This document shows, one piece after another, positions 49,451 through 58,278 of a DNA stretch of 64,000 nt. A program made the position numbers and the translations under genes. Positions within the stretch are counted from its first letter, which is position 1. Every line of letters begins with the position of its first letter. Below the pieces are notes generated by a model that was not told where the DNA came from, did no database searches, and saw nothing but the letters and a program-made list of their open reading frames with translations. This DNA comes from Streptomyces nitrosporeus (GTDB lineage: Bacteria; Actinomycetota; Actinomycetes; Streptomycetales; Streptomycetaceae): NCBI RefSeq assembly GCF_008704555.1, contig NZ_CP023702.1, forward strand, positions 2,294,001-2,358,000, read 5' to 3'.

Positions 49451-50521
49451 TCAGGCGAGGCCCAGCTTCTCGGCCGCGGCGGCGGCGTCGACCGGTACGG
49501 TGACGGGCTGCGGGGCGCCCGCGACGGCCCAGTCGGGGTCCTTGAGGCCGTTGCCCGTGACGGTGCAGACGATCTTCTGGCCGGGGTCGACCTTGCCCTC
49601 TTCGGCGGCCTTGAGCAGACCGGCCACCGAGGCCGCCGAGGCGGGCTCCACGAAGACGCCCTCCTGGGCCGCCAAGAGGCGGTAGGCGGACAGGATCTGA
49701 CGGTCGGTCACTTCGTCGATGAAGCCGCCCGACTCGTCCCGGGCCGCCAGGGCGTAGTTCCAGGAGGCCGGGTTGCCGATACGGATCGCGGTGGCGATGG
49801 TCGCCGGGTCCTTCACGATCTCACCGCGCACGATGGGCGCGGACCCGGACGCCTGGAAGCCCCACATGCGCGGGGTGCGCGTGGCGACCGCGTCGCGCGC
49901 GTACTCCGTGTAGCCCTTCCAGTAGGCCGTGATGTTGCCCGCGTTGCCGACCGGCAGCACATGGATGTCGGGGGCGTCGCCGAGCATGTCGACGATCTCG
50001 AAGGCGGCGGTCTTCTGGCCCTCGATCCGGACCGGGTTGACCGAATTGACCAGGGCCACCGGGTAGTTGTCGGAGAGGCCGCGGGCCAGCGTGAGGCAGT
50101 CGTCGAAGTTGCCGTCGACCTGGAGGATCTTCGCGCCGTGGACGAGCGCCTGCCCCATCTTGCCGAGCGCGATCTTGCCCTGGGGGACGAGGACGGCGCA
50201 GACCATGCCGGCCCGCACCGCGTAGGCGGCGGCGGAGGCGGAGGTGTTGCCGGTGGAGGCGCAGATGACGGCCTGCGCGCCCTCCTCCTTGGCCCGGGTG
50301 ATCGCCATGGTCATCCCGCGGTCCTTGAACGACCCGGTGGGGTTGGCGCCCTCGACCTTGAGGTGCACCTCGCAGCCCGTGCGCTCGGAGAGGACCTGCG
50401 CCGGGACGAGCGGCGTGCCACCCTCACGGAGCGTGACGACTGGCGTCGCGTCCGTGACCGGGAGGCGGTCCCGGTACTCCTCGATGATGCCGCGCCACTG
50501 GTGGGTGCCCTTGCTGGTCAT
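49451..50521 (-). CDS. thrC: threonine synthase
   Basis: PLP enzyme (356 aa) converting O-phospho-L-homoserine to threonine. The PLP Lys is in [15 protein letters not shown]; the phosphate-binding glycine loop appears as [13 protein letters not shown]. It belongs to the shorter class typical of actinobacteria. It starts 6 bp after the hom stop, so the two form an operon. Confidence 0.95.
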   Translation of the reverse strand: MTSKGTHQWRGIIEEYRDRLPVTDATPVVTLREGGTPLVPAQVLSERTGCEVHLKVEGANPTGSFKDRGMTMAITRAKEEGAQAVICASTGNTSASAAAYAVRAGMVCAVLVPQGKIALGKMGQALVHGAKILQVDGNFDDCLTLARGLSDNYPVALVNSVNPVRIEGQKTAAFEIVDMLGDAPDIHVLPVGNAGNITAYWKGYTEYARDAVATRTPRMWGFQASGSAPIVRGEIVKDPATIATAIRIGNPASWNYALAARDESGGFIDEVTDRQILSAYRLLAAQEGVFVEPASAASVAGLLKAAEEGKVDPGQKIVCTVTGNGLKDPDWAVAGAPQPVTVPVDAAAAAEKLGLA

Positions 50522-50527
50522 GGGTCC

Positions 50528-51829
50528 TTACTCCCCTTCAACACGCATGATGCTGGCGACACCGCGCACGGTGTCCAGCTTGCGCAGCGCCTCGACGGTC
50601 CCGGACAGGGCGGCGTCGGGCGCGCGGTGGGTGACGACGACGAGGGATGCCTCGCCGTCCGGGTCCTGTCGGCTCTGCTGGCGGACCGTATCGATGGATA
50701 CGCCGCTTTCGGCGAAGACCGTCGCGACCTGGGCGAGCACGCCAGGTTTGTCGGCAACGTCGAGACTGATGTGGTACCGCGTGACGACCTCGCCCATGGG
50801 GCTGACCGGCAGGCGGGTGTACGCGGACTCGCCGGGGCCGGTGGTCTCGCCGAGCTTGTTGCGGCACACGGCGACCAGGTCGCCGAGGACCGCGGAGGCG
50901 GTCGGCGAGCCGCCGGCGCCGGGGCCGTAGAACATCAGCTGCCCGGCCGCCTCGGCCTCGACGAAGACCGCGTTGTACGCCTCGCGGACGGAGGCCAGCG
51001 GATGGCTGAGCGGGATCATCGCGGGGTGCACGCGGGCGGTGACGGACCTGCCGTCGGCGGCGCGCTCGCAGATCGCCAGGAGTTTCACTGTGCAGCCCAT
51101 GCGCCGGGCGGAGGCGATGTCGGCCGCGGTGACCTCGGTGATGCCCTCGCGGTGCACCTCACCGATGCCGACCCGGGTGTGGAAGGCGATCCCGGCGAGG
51201 ATGGCGGCCTTGGCGGCGGCGTCGAAGCCCTCCACGTCGGCGGTCGGGTCGGCCTCGGCGTATCCGAGGGCGGTGGCCTCGTCGAGGGCCTCGGAGTAGC
51301 CGGCGCCGCTGGTGTCCATCCGGTCGAGGATGAAGTTGGTGGTGCCGTTGACGATGCCGAGCACCCGGTTGACCTTGTCCCCGGCGAGGGACTCGCGCAG
51401 CGGGCGTACGAGCGGGATGGCGCCGGCCACGGCCGCCTCGTAGTACAGGTCCCTGCCGTGCCGCTCGGCGGCGGCGTGCAGGGCCGGGCCGTCCTGGGCG
51501 AGCAGCGCCTTGTTGGCGGAGACGACGCTGGTGCCGTGCTCGAAGGCGGTGGTGATCAGCGTGCGGGCGGGCTCGATGCCGCCGATGACCTCGATGACCA
51601 CGTCGATGTCGCCGCGCTCGACCAGGGCGGTCGCATCGGTGGTGACCAGGGCGGGGTCGATGCCCTCCCGCACCTTGGAGGGCCGGCGGACGGCGACGCC
51701 GGCGAGTTCGACCGGCGCGCCGATGCGCGCGGCGAGGTCGTCGGCGTGCGTCGTCATGATGCGCGCCACCTCTGAGCCGACCACTCCACAGCCCAGCAGC
51801 GCCACCTTCAGCGGACGCGTACGCATCAT
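50528..51829 (-). CDS. hom: homoserine dehydrogenase
   Basis: NAD(P)H-dependent reductase (433 aa) from aspartate semialdehyde to homoserine. Rossmann motif VALLGCGVVGSEVARIM (residues ~9-25), the catalytic Lys/Asp segment GEVHREGITEV / DPTADVEGFDAAAK, and a C-terminal ACT domain (~350-433, YHISLDVADKPGVLAQVATV) expected to give threonine feedback regulation. Upstream of thrC and downstream of lysA, all on the minus strand. Confidence 0.95.
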   Translation of the reverse strand: MMRTRPLKVALLGCGVVGSEVARIMTTHADDLAARIGAPVELAGVAVRRPSKVREGIDPALVTTDATALVERGDIDVVIEVIGGIEPARTLITTAFEHGTSVVSANKALLAQDGPALHAAAERHGRDLYYEAAVAGAIPLVRPLRESLAGDKVNRVLGIVNGTTNFILDRMDTSGAGYSEALDEATALGYAEADPTADVEGFDAAAKAAILAGIAFHTRVGIGEVHREGITEVTAADIASARRMGCTVKLLAICERAADGRSVTARVHPAMIPLSHPLASVREAYNAVFVEAEAAGQLMFYGPGAGGSPTASAVLGDLVAVCRNKLGETTGPGESAYTRLPVSPMGEVVTRYHISLDVADKPGVLAQVATVFAESGVSIDTVRQQSRQDPDGEASLVVVTHRAPDAALSGTVEALRKLDTVRGVASIMRVEGE

Positions 51830-51924
51830 CCGACCTCGTTTCTCATACTTCTGATGTGTGGACCAGTCTCACTCACCGGACGGGCGTTTCTGTCACCCGT
51901 CCGGATCCTGAGACCTCTATTTCA

Positions 51925-53316
51925 TCACCCGACATCGAGGCGCAGGAGATCTTCCTCCGTCTCGCGCCGGACGATCACCCGGGCCTGCCCGTCGCGCACG
52001 GCGACGACGGGCGGGCGCAGGGCGTGGTTGTAGTTGCTCGCCATGGAGCGGCAGTACGCGCCGGTGGCGGGCACGGCGATCAGGTCGCCGGGGGCCAGGT
52101 CGGCCGGCAGGAACGCGTCCTTGACCACGATGTCGCCGCTCTCGCAGTGCTTGCCGACGACCCGGACCAGCATGGGGTCGGCGTCCGAGCTGCGCGAGAC
52201 GAGGGAGACGCTGTACTCGGCGTCGTAGAGGGCGGTACGGATGTTGTCCGACATGCCGCCGTCGACGCTGACGTAGGTGCGCAGGCCCTCCAGGGGCTTG
52301 ATGGTGCCGACCTCGTAGAGGGTGAAGGCGGTGGGGCCGACGATGGCGCGGCCCGGCTCGACGGAGATGCGCGGGGTGGCGAGCCCGGCCGCCTCGCACT
52401 CGCGGGTGACGATGTCGCCGAGCGACTTGGCGATCTCGTGGGGCTCGCGGGGGTCGTCCTCGGAGGTGTACGCGATGCCGAGCCCGCCGCCGAGGTCGAT
52501 CTCGGGCAGTTCCACGCCGTGTTCGTCGCGGATCTCGGCGAGCAGCTGGACGACGCGCCGCGCGGAGACCTCGAAGCCGGCCATGTCGAAGATCTGCGAG
52601 CCGATGTGCGAGTGGATGCCGACGAGTTCGAGGCCGTCGAGCGTGAGCGCCCTGCGGACGGCTTCGGCGGCCTGACCGTCGGCGAGCGCGATGCCGAACT
52701 TCTGGTCCTCGTGCGCGGTGGCGATGAACTCGTGGGTGTGGGCCTCGACCCCGACGGTGACGCGGATCTGGACGCGCTGGCGCCTGCCGAGCCGCTGGGC
52801 GGTGTGAGCGACCCGGGCGATCTCCTGGAAGGAGTCGAGCACGATCCGGCCGACACCGGCCCCGACGGCCCGCTCGATCTCGGCGACGGTCTTGTTGTTG
52901 CCGTGGAAGGCGATGCGCTCGGCGGGCATCCCGGCGTCCAGGGCGGTGGCCAGCTCGCCGCCGGAGCAGACGTCGAGGTTCAGCCCCTCTTCCCTGAGCC
53001 AGCGCACGACGGCGCGCGACAGGAAGGCCTTGCCGGCGTAGAAGACGTCCGCGTCGGCGCCGAAGGCGTCCGCCCAGGCGCGGCACCGGGCGCGGAAGTC
53101 GCTCTCGTCGAGGATGTACGCCGGGGTCCCGAACTCCTCCGCCAGCTTGGCGACTTCGATCCCTCCGACGGTGAGGGCGCCGTCGGCGTCGCGGGTGACG
53201 GTCCGGGACCAGACCTTCTCGTCCAGCACGTTGAGGTCGGTGGCCGGGGCGGTCCAGTGGCCCTCGGGGAGGACGTCGGCGTGGCGGGGTCCGGCGGGGT
53301 GTGCGGATCGGCTCAT
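51925..53316 (-). CDS. lysA: diaminopimelate decarboxylase
   Basis: PLP fold III decarboxylase (463 aa), last step of lysine synthesis. The PLP Lys is in [15 protein letters not shown], with HIGSQIFD, the Gly-rich [10 protein letters not shown] and VEPGRAIVG phosphate-binding segments, and CESGDIV with the active-site Cys. Start GTG/ATG region at 53316. It lies 26 bp downstream of nrtL, so it is probably cotranscribed with that gene. Confidence 0.95.
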   Translation of the reverse strand: MSRSAHPAGPRHADVLPEGHWTAPATDLNVLDEKVWSRTVTRDADGALTVGGIEVAKLAEEFGTPAYILDESDFRARCRAWADAFGADADVFYAGKAFLSRAVVRWLREEGLNLDVCSGGELATALDAGMPAERIAFHGNNKTVAEIERAVGAGVGRIVLDSFQEIARVAHTAQRLGRRQRVQIRVTVGVEAHTHEFIATAHEDQKFGIALADGQAAEAVRRALTLDGLELVGIHSHIGSQIFDMAGFEVSARRVVQLLAEIRDEHGVELPEIDLGGGLGIAYTSEDDPREPHEIAKSLGDIVTRECEAAGLATPRISVEPGRAIVGPTAFTLYEVGTIKPLEGLRTYVSVDGGMSDNIRTALYDAEYSVSLVSRSSDADPMLVRVVGKHCESGDIVVKDAFLPADLAPGDLIAVPATGAYCRSMASNYNHALRPPVVAVRDGQARVIVRRETEEDLLRLDVG

Positions 53317-53342
53317 CGTTCTGCTCTGCTCTCTCGGCTCTC

Positions 53343-54575
53343 TCAGAGGTGTTCGGGTGCGCTGATGCCGAGCAGGGCCAGGCCGCCGGCCAGCACCGTC
53401 CCGGCGGCTTCGGCAAGGGCCAGCCGGGAGCGGTGGGCGGCCGAGGGTTTCTCGTCGCCGACGGGGAGGGGCCGGGCGGTGTCGTGGAAGTCGAGGAAGG
53501 CCGCGGCGACCGTCTCCAGGTGGCGGGCGAGCCGGTCGGGGGCCTGGTGCCGGGCGGCGTCGGCGAGGACGCCGGGGTGGTCGGCGAGGAGGGTGTGCAG
53601 CGCGGAGGCGGACCTCTCCCCCGCGGGGTCCGGTATCTGCTCCGCGGGGGCCGGCGTCCCCTCCCCGGAGGCGGGCCTCTCCCCCGCGGGGGCCGGCGGC
53701 TTCCCCTCGGAGGCGGGCCTCTCCCCCGCGACGGGAGGCAGCTCGCCCGCGACGGCGGACGCCTCCTCCGCGACGGAGGACAGCTCCTGCGGGGAGGCTG
53801 CGGTGAAGCCGAGCAGGCGGGCGCCCCGGGTGAGCGCGCGGGCGCGGGCGTGGGCGTAGCGGACCAGGAAGAGCGGGTTGCCCTCCGCCTGGACGAGGAG
53901 GGAGCCGTCGAGCGGGGCACGGTCGTGGGTGGCGGGCCGCAGCAGCCCCCAGCGGGCCGCGTCGGGACCGAGCCGCTCCAGCAGTTCGCCCGCGGTGGCC
54001 CCGGCGGGCACGGGCCGGGTCTCGCGCAGCGGGGCGGGCGGGCGTCCGTACGCGTCGACGGTGACGCCGAGGCGGGCCCAGTCCGGGTCGGGGGCCTCTT
54101 CGCAGGTCGTACGCACCAGGGCGCCCCGGGCGCGCAGCAGCCGGGCCACGGCGTCGGCCACGACCGCGGCCCGCACCTCGCGGCGGTGGTGCAGCTGGTG
54201 GACCTGCCCGGTGGGGCCGTCGGCCCAGCCGTAGCGGATACCCCGCCGGCCGGTCTCGTGGACGAGGGCGGCGCGGGCGGCCGCCTCGGCGGCGTCGTCG
54301 AGGTGGAAGTTCAGGAACCCGGGGCCGGTGATCTCGACGCGTCCCACGCCGGGCGCGGCCGTCATCCGCTCGCGCAGGATCCCGGCGACCTCCCGGGCGG
54401 GCAGCGCGGCCGGTCCGGCCAGCTGGAGGGCGACGGCGCAGGCGTAGTCACCGCTGCCGCCGGGCCTGGTCCGCTCCACCCGCACGCGCGCGGGCACGGG
54501 CGCGCGCAGGGCGTCCTCGTCGACCGCGCGGCGCACGGCGCGCAGCACGGTCCTGGAGAGATCGGCGGGGGTCAC
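53343..54575 (-). CDS. nrtL: ArgS-related anticodon-binding protein NrtL
   Basis: An arginyl-tRNA synthetase-derived protein of 410 aa lacking most of the catalytic core. Residues ~35-105 match the ArgS N-terminal tRNA D-loop domain ([11 protein letters not shown]...[10 protein letters not shown]). A degenerate remnant stands where HIGH should be ([20 protein letters not shown]), and no KMSKS is present. The C-terminal half contains the DALR anticodon-binding domain ([16 protein letters not shown]...[11 protein letters not shown]), split by a ~60-residue Glu/Pro/Ala repeat insert. GTG 54575 is preceded by TACGCT and 6 nt, with pyrimidines instead of an RBS, so it appears leaderless. The name follows a family label I recall; function is not established. 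Confidence 0.82.
   Translation of the reverse strand: MTPADLSRTVLRAVRRAVDEDALRAPVPARVRVERTRPGGSGDYACAVALQLAGPAALPAREVAGILRERMTAAPGVGRVEITGPGFLNFHLDDAAEAAARAALVHETGRRGIRYGWADGPTGQVHQLHHRREVRAAVVADAVARLLRARGALVRTTCEEAPDPDWARLGVTVDAYGRPPAPLRETRPVPAGATAGELLERLGPDAARWGLLRPATHDRAPLDGSLLVQAEGNPLFLVRYAHARARALTRGARLLGFTAASPQELSSVAEEASAVAGELPPVAGERPASEGKPPAPAGERPASGEGTPAPAEQIPDPAGERSASALHTLLADHPGVLADAARHQAPDRLARHLETVAAAFLDFHDTARPLPVGDEKPSAAHRSRLALAEAAGTVLAGGLALLGISAPEHL
53606..53765 (-). repeat. degenerate tandem repeat in the nrtL linker
   Basis: Imperfect ~30-60 bp repeats based on CCTCTCCCCCGCG on the plus strand, coding for repeated AGERPAS/AGERSAS-type heptapeptides separated by Pro/Ala/Glu stretches. 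It expands the DALR-domain loop. Confidence 0.6.
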
Positions 54576-54581
54576 AGGACA

Positions 54582-54587
54582 AGCGTA
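54582..54587 (-). promoter_or_regulatory. -10 of a leaderless promoter (TACGCT) for nrtL
   Basis: TACGCT on the minus strand followed by 6 nt and GTG 54575; the intervening and upstream bases are pyrimidine-rich, excluding a Shine-Dalgarno. Confidence 0.55.
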
Positions 54588-54739
54588 TGGGAGGAAGGGG
54601 GGCACTCCGCGACCCGTTTCGCCATGCGGTCAGAAGGGTAAGGGCGCCGGACGCCGTCATGCCCCCGGCTCCGGTGCGGCGGGCGGCCACCAGGGTCACC
54701 GGACGGTCACCCGGTGCTCACGCGGCGCTCATCCGCTCC

Positions 54740-55198
54740 TCACCCGGCGGCGCTCCCGGCCCTTCCCGCCCCGCGTCTGCCGTCGAGCGGCGACCGGTCC
54801 TCCAGCGGGGCCGTCAGGGGGCCCCGGCCGCGCGCGAGGCGGTGGACCACCCGCACGAGCTCCTCCGGGTCGAAGGGCTTCGCCACGAACGCGTCGACCC
54901 CGGCGGCCGCTCCCGCGTCCACCTCCTCGGACGTACAGGCGCTGACCACGGCGACGGGGAGATGGCTGGTGCGGGGGTCGGAGCGGAGGCGGGTGGCGGT
55001 CTGTATGCCGTCGAGCCGGGGCATGACGACATCGAGGGTGATCACATCCGGACAGATGTGGTGCACGAGATCGAGGCACTCGACACCGTCGGCCGCGGTC
55101 ACGACCTCGAAGCCCTCCAGCTCAAGGTTGACCCTGATCAGCTGCCGGATGGCCTTGTTGTCATCCACAACAAGCACACGGCCGTACGCCCCTGACAC
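54740..55198 (-). CDS. single-domain response regulator
   Basis: CheY-like receiver protein (152 aa) without an output domain. Acidic pair in VLVVDDNKAIRQ, phospho-acceptor Asp in DVITLDVVMPRLDG (~52), Ser in AVVSACTSEE and Lys in FVAKPFDPEELVRVV. A ~30-residue basic Gly/Arg tail follows. GTG 55198 is preceded by TACTCT and 6 nt, so it appears leaderless. No kinase gene is adjacent. Confidence 0.88.
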   Translation of the reverse strand: MSGAYGRVLVVDDNKAIRQLIRVNLELEGFEVVTAADGVECLDLVHHICPDVITLDVVMPRLDGIQTATRLRSDPRTSHLPVAVVSACTSEEVDAGAAAGVDAFVAKPFDPEELVRVVHRLARGRGPLTAPLEDRSPLDGRRGAGRAGSAAG

Positions 55199-55204
55199 CC
55201 CTTG

Positions 55205-55210
55205 AGAGTA
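55205..55210 (-). promoter_or_regulatory. -10 of a leaderless promoter (TACTCT)
   Basis: TACTCT on the minus strand, 6 nt before the GTG 55198 start of the response regulator. Confidence 0.55.
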
Positions 55211-55483
55211 GGTCGACCGGAGGAGCCGCGTCCGGGTTTTGGCCACTTCCGCCCCGGCGGGCGCCAGGCGCCGCACGACCGGAACCCACCCTGGCCCCGC
55301 CCCGGCCCCGGAAGACCGCGCGACCCCCTCCCCGGCTACGCGTCCCGGCTACGCGTCCCGGCTCCGCGCGGACCGTGATCATCTCCTCGGCGCGCATGTC
55401 CACGGGCACGCGGAAAACCTGGTGCCGGGCACCGTCCGGGAGCTGGTAGGGTTTCACTCGTCGCCGCCGAGAGCAGCGACAAC

Positions 55484-55555
55484 GCCCCCGTAGCTCAGGG
55501 GATAGAGCATCGGCCTCCGGAGCCGGGTGCGCAGGTTCGAATCCTGCCGGGGGCA
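55484..55555 (+). tRNA. tRNA-Arg(CCG)
   Basis: A complete 72-nt cloverleaf: acceptor GCCCCCG/CGGGGGC, T8-A9, D-arm GCTC/GAGC, anticodon arm TCGGC-CTCCGGA-GCCGG (one T-G pair) with anticodon CCG at 34-36, T-arm GCAGG-TTCGAAT-CCTGC, discriminator A. CCA is not encoded. It reads CGG codons. In S. coelicolor the tRNA-Arg at this locus is, from memory, an integration site, but no integrase lies next to it here. Confidence 0.97.
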
Positions 55556-55573
55556 CTTCGCAAGAAGTGCCGA

Positions 55574-55617
55574 AAAGACCCTCTCGCCAGTGGAAACACC
55601 GCGCAGGGGGTCTTTTT
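55574..55617 (+). terminator. tRNA-Arg terminator
   Basis: AAAGACCC (55574-55581) pairs with GGGTCTTT (55608-55615), ending in TTTTT (55613-55617). Confidence 0.8.
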
Positions 55618-55799
55618 CATGTCCCCGTGCACCCGCCCTCCGACGCCGTCCCCGCCCCGCTCTCACCGAGTGGCGGTTCGCCGCACGGGCGGTCTCACTT
55701 CGGCCCATGGAGCCCGGGCCGCGTTTCCTTCCCGGTCCCGGCCGGCGCTGGGACAAAAAAGGGGGAGAAACACCTCCGCCCGGGCGGGAGGATGATGGG

Positions 55800-55805
55800 T
55801 AGGAT
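55800..55805 (+). promoter_or_regulatory. -10 of a leaderless promoter (TAGGAT) for the toxin-antitoxin pair
   Basis: TAGGAT followed by 7 nt and the antitoxin ATG at 55813. Confidence 0.55.
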
Positions 55806-55812
55806 CAGTAGC

Positions 55813-56076
55813 ATGGGTGAGCCCACCGGCAAGTACTCGATCACCATGCCACGCGACATCGCCGAGGCGGCCAAGGTCCGCAGCGGGCACTCCGGTCTGT
55901 CCGCCTATGTGGCCGCAGCCGTCGCCCGCCAGATCGAACGCGACGACCTCAACGAACTCATCGCTGTCGGCGAAGCCGAGCACGGCCCGATCACGGACGA
56001 GGAGATCCAGTCCCTGCGTGATCAGCTCACGCGGGTGCGCCGCGAACAGGCACAGCACGGGACGAGCGCGGCGTGA
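55813..56076 (+). CDS. ribbon-helix-helix antitoxin
   Basis: An 87-aa protein with an N-terminal strand (GKYSITMPRDIAEAAKVRSG) typical of RHH/CopG DNA-binding antitoxins and a charged helical C-terminus (DLNELIAVGEAEHGPITDEE) that would wrap the toxin. The last codons overlap the PIN gene start (GTGA), the normal antitoxin-toxin order. ATG 55813 is preferred because of the TAGGAT -10; the frame is open upstream into the tRNA terminator. Confidence 0.82.
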   Translation: MGEPTGKYSITMPRDIAEAAKVRSGHSGLSAYVAAAVARQIERDDLNELIAVGEAEHGPITDEEIQSLRDQLTRVRREQAQHGTSAA

Positions 56077-56486
56077 CCCGCTCTCCCGCGGTTCCTGGCG
56101 GCACTCTCGTCCTGGACAGTGAAGGACTGGCGAAAGCCGTCCTGCGTGACCGTACCCTCACCGGCTGGCTCGCCCTGGCCCGCGCCGACGACCTGCGTGT
56201 GATCACTTCCGCGGCCACCCTCGTCGAGGTGGTCCACCCCCGCATCAACCGCCCGGCCCTGGAATGGACACTCTCCCGTCTGGTCGTGGAACCGGTCACC
56301 GAACCGGTGGCCCGCCATGCCGCCGCCCTGCTCGCCGACACCGGCCTGCACGGCCACAAGTACGCCATCGACGCCATGCTCACCGCCACCGCCCTGGCCG
56401 CCCCCGGACCGGTCACCGTCCTCACCTCGGACCCGGAGGACCTCATCGCCCTCTGCGGTGGGCGCCTCACCGTCATCAGGGTCTGA
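56073..56486 (+). CDS. PIN-domain ribonuclease toxin (VapC-like)
   Basis: A 137-aa PIN-domain protein, predicted Mg-dependent endoribonuclease toxin. Acidic residues at the expected places: Asp/Glu in LVLDSEGLAKAV, Glu in ATLVEVVHP, Asp in KYAIDAMLTA and Asp in LTSDPEDLIALC. Its GTG overlaps the antitoxin stop by 4 bp, ensuring coupled synthesis. It overlaps the convergent discoidin-like gene end by about 11 bp. Confidence 0.85.
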   Translation: MTRSPAVPGGTLVLDSEGLAKAVLRDRTLTGWLALARADDLRVITSAATLVEVVHPRINRPALEWTLSRLVVEPVTEPVARHAAALLADTGLHGHKYAIDAMLTATALAAPGPVTVLTSDPEDLIALCGGRLTVIRV

Positions 56487-57999
56487 CCGCTCCGCCTCCG
56501 CCGGGTGCCGTGTCCGGGTCCTCCAGGTCCGCCGTCTCCGTGACGCTCCTGCCCCGGTAGCCGGCGGCGGGGCCGTCGGCGGGCCGCAGGAATCCGTGGA
56601 ACTCGACGGGGTCGGGGAAGCGGTGGTCGTGCTTCACCAGCAGCTGCACCCGGTTCAGCTGCACTTCACCGACGTCGCCCTCGTTACGGGTGACGCGCAG
56701 CCGGTAGACGGGGTACGCGGCCGGGGCCGCCACACCGAACTCGCGTACCAGGAAGCGTCCGGGGAAGATCTCGTCGGTGCGCCGGTCGAGGGCGGTCCAT
56801 GTCCTGCCGTCTGCGGACCCTTCCAGTACCCAGTCCCTCGGGTCGCGGGCGCAGTGGTCGTTGGCGGAGGTGAGCGTGTAGGCGGTGACGGCGGCCGGGC
56901 CGGGGAGGGTGAACTCCAGCCAGGCCCGCCGGGTGCGGGCGAGCCACTTGCCCGCGCCGGAGTGGAGCACGTTGGCCGCGACCTCTCCGGCGGCCCGGTA
57001 CTCGTCGTTGGCCGTGACCCCGGCCACGGGCACCGTGCTGCCGATGAGCCGGGGCCGGTCCGTGGTGAGCAGGCGGACCCTGTTCAGCTGTGTCTCCGGC
57101 AGCCCGCCCCAGTTGCGGCCGATGTCGATCCGGTACGCCTGGTACGCCGTGGAGTTGACGACCGTGAACGCGCGTTCCTGGAAGCGTCCGGGGAAGGCCT
57201 GGTCCACCCGTGAGTCGAGTGTGTACCAGGTGGTGCCGTCCATCGACCCCTGGAGCCGCCAGTCCCGGGGGTCGCGGTCGCGGTAGTCGTTGCCGGAGGT
57301 GAGCGTGTAGGCGGTGACGGCGGCCGGTTCGGACAGCGAGAAGTCCAGGGTCGCCCTGTCGTCCCAGCCGAGCCATTTGCCCGGCCCGTCGGTGAGGAGG
57401 TGTCCGGCGACCTCGTCGGCCTCCGTGTGCTCGTCGCTGGCCACCACCCCGGCCACTTCCACCGGCACCGTGCCGCCGGCCGGGGGCACGGTCCGCAGGA
57501 CCACGGATATGGAGGTGTCCCGCCGGTCGCGCCAGCTGATCCGTTCGACGGGGGCCCCGCCGTCGTCCAGGACCAGGCGCAGTGTTCCGCCGGCCGCCGG
57601 GCCGTGCGGGTCTTCCGTCTCGGTGGCGAAGACGCGCGCCCGGTGGCCGAAGGGCTTGTCGGCGCCGGCCCGGTACCGCCTTCTTGTGCCGCGGTACTCC
57701 TGCGGCGTCCCGTCGGTGGTGCGCCGGTGCCCGCGGAAGGCCGTCATGCCCTCGTCGAACACGACGGTGGCCTCCGCGCCGCCTTCGGACCGCCACGCCA
57801 GCTCCACCAGGCCGGACGGTTCGCCCCGGTCCAGACGCACCGTCAGCCGCTCGGCCTTCTGCCACCGCGTCCCGCCGTGGGCCCCGGCGTGGTGCCGGAT
57901 CTCGGTGTCGTAGACGATCGCGGGAACGCCCGAGGTTCCAGGTGTGCCAGGGGTGTTCTGGCCGGGCCCGGTCGGGCGGGGGCCGGTCGTGCCGTGCAT
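56476..57999 (-). CDS. duplicated discoidin (F5/8 type C)-like domain protein
   Basis: A 507-aa protein of unknown function without a signal peptide or membrane segment. Residues ~1-190 are beta-rich. Two tandem copies of a discoidin-like domain follow (~195-320 and ~330-455), each with AVTAYTLTS(G/A)ND, RDPRDW.L.GS.DG.TW..LD and FPGRF..R.F, the carbohydrate-binding jelly-roll pattern. ATG 57999 has GGAG 6 nt upstream; ATG 58011 is an alternative. No catalytic domain is recognisable, so it is probably a lectin-like binding protein or uncharacterised enzyme. It sits between a TA pair and a divergent accessory cassette. Confidence 0.75.
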   Translation of the reverse strand: MHGTTGPRPTGPGQNTPGTPGTSGVPAIVYDTEIRHHAGAHGGTRWQKAERLTVRLDRGEPSGLVELAWRSEGGAEATVVFDEGMTAFRGHRRTTDGTPQEYRGTRRRYRAGADKPFGHRARVFATETEDPHGPAAGGTLRLVLDDGGAPVERISWRDRRDTSISVVLRTVPPAGGTVPVEVAGVVASDEHTEADEVAGHLLTDGPGKWLGWDDRATLDFSLSEPAAVTAYTLTSGNDYRDRDPRDWRLQGSMDGTTWYTLDSRVDQAFPGRFQERAFTVVNSTAYQAYRIDIGRNWGGLPETQLNRVRLLTTDRPRLIGSTVPVAGVTANDEYRAAGEVAANVLHSGAGKWLARTRRAWLEFTLPGPAAVTAYTLTSANDHCARDPRDWVLEGSADGRTWTALDRRTDEIFPGRFLVREFGVAAPAAYPVYRLRVTRNEGDVGEVQLNRVQLLVKHDHRFPDPVEFHGFLRPADGPAAGYRGRSVTETADLEDPDTAPGGGGAVRP

Positions 58000-58278
58000 G
58001 GGACGCTCCATTGAGTCGTTCGACGGTTCGCCGCAGGCCCGACCGGTCGTCACCCACTGCCGGGTGGGCCTGGGCGACCACTCTCGCAGGGAGGTCTGAC
58101 AGACCGGGTGGGCGACGACCCGCCGCACGGTCGCCGTGTGGCGGCCGGCCGGCGCGGGGGCGGGTTCTTCCCGCCCTCTTCTCTTCCTGCGGGCTTGCTC
58201 CATACTCGTTCCGTACCGGTTTCTGTGCGCACTTGCCCGCAAAGCGACGGATAGACGGATACCCGACGGGGGCCATGC

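Noticed and set aside
55567..55812. N-terminal extension of the antitoxin into the tRNA terminator
   Set aside because: The extension would translate the terminator and lacks coding bias; ATG 55813 with TAGGAT 7 nt upstream is a better start.
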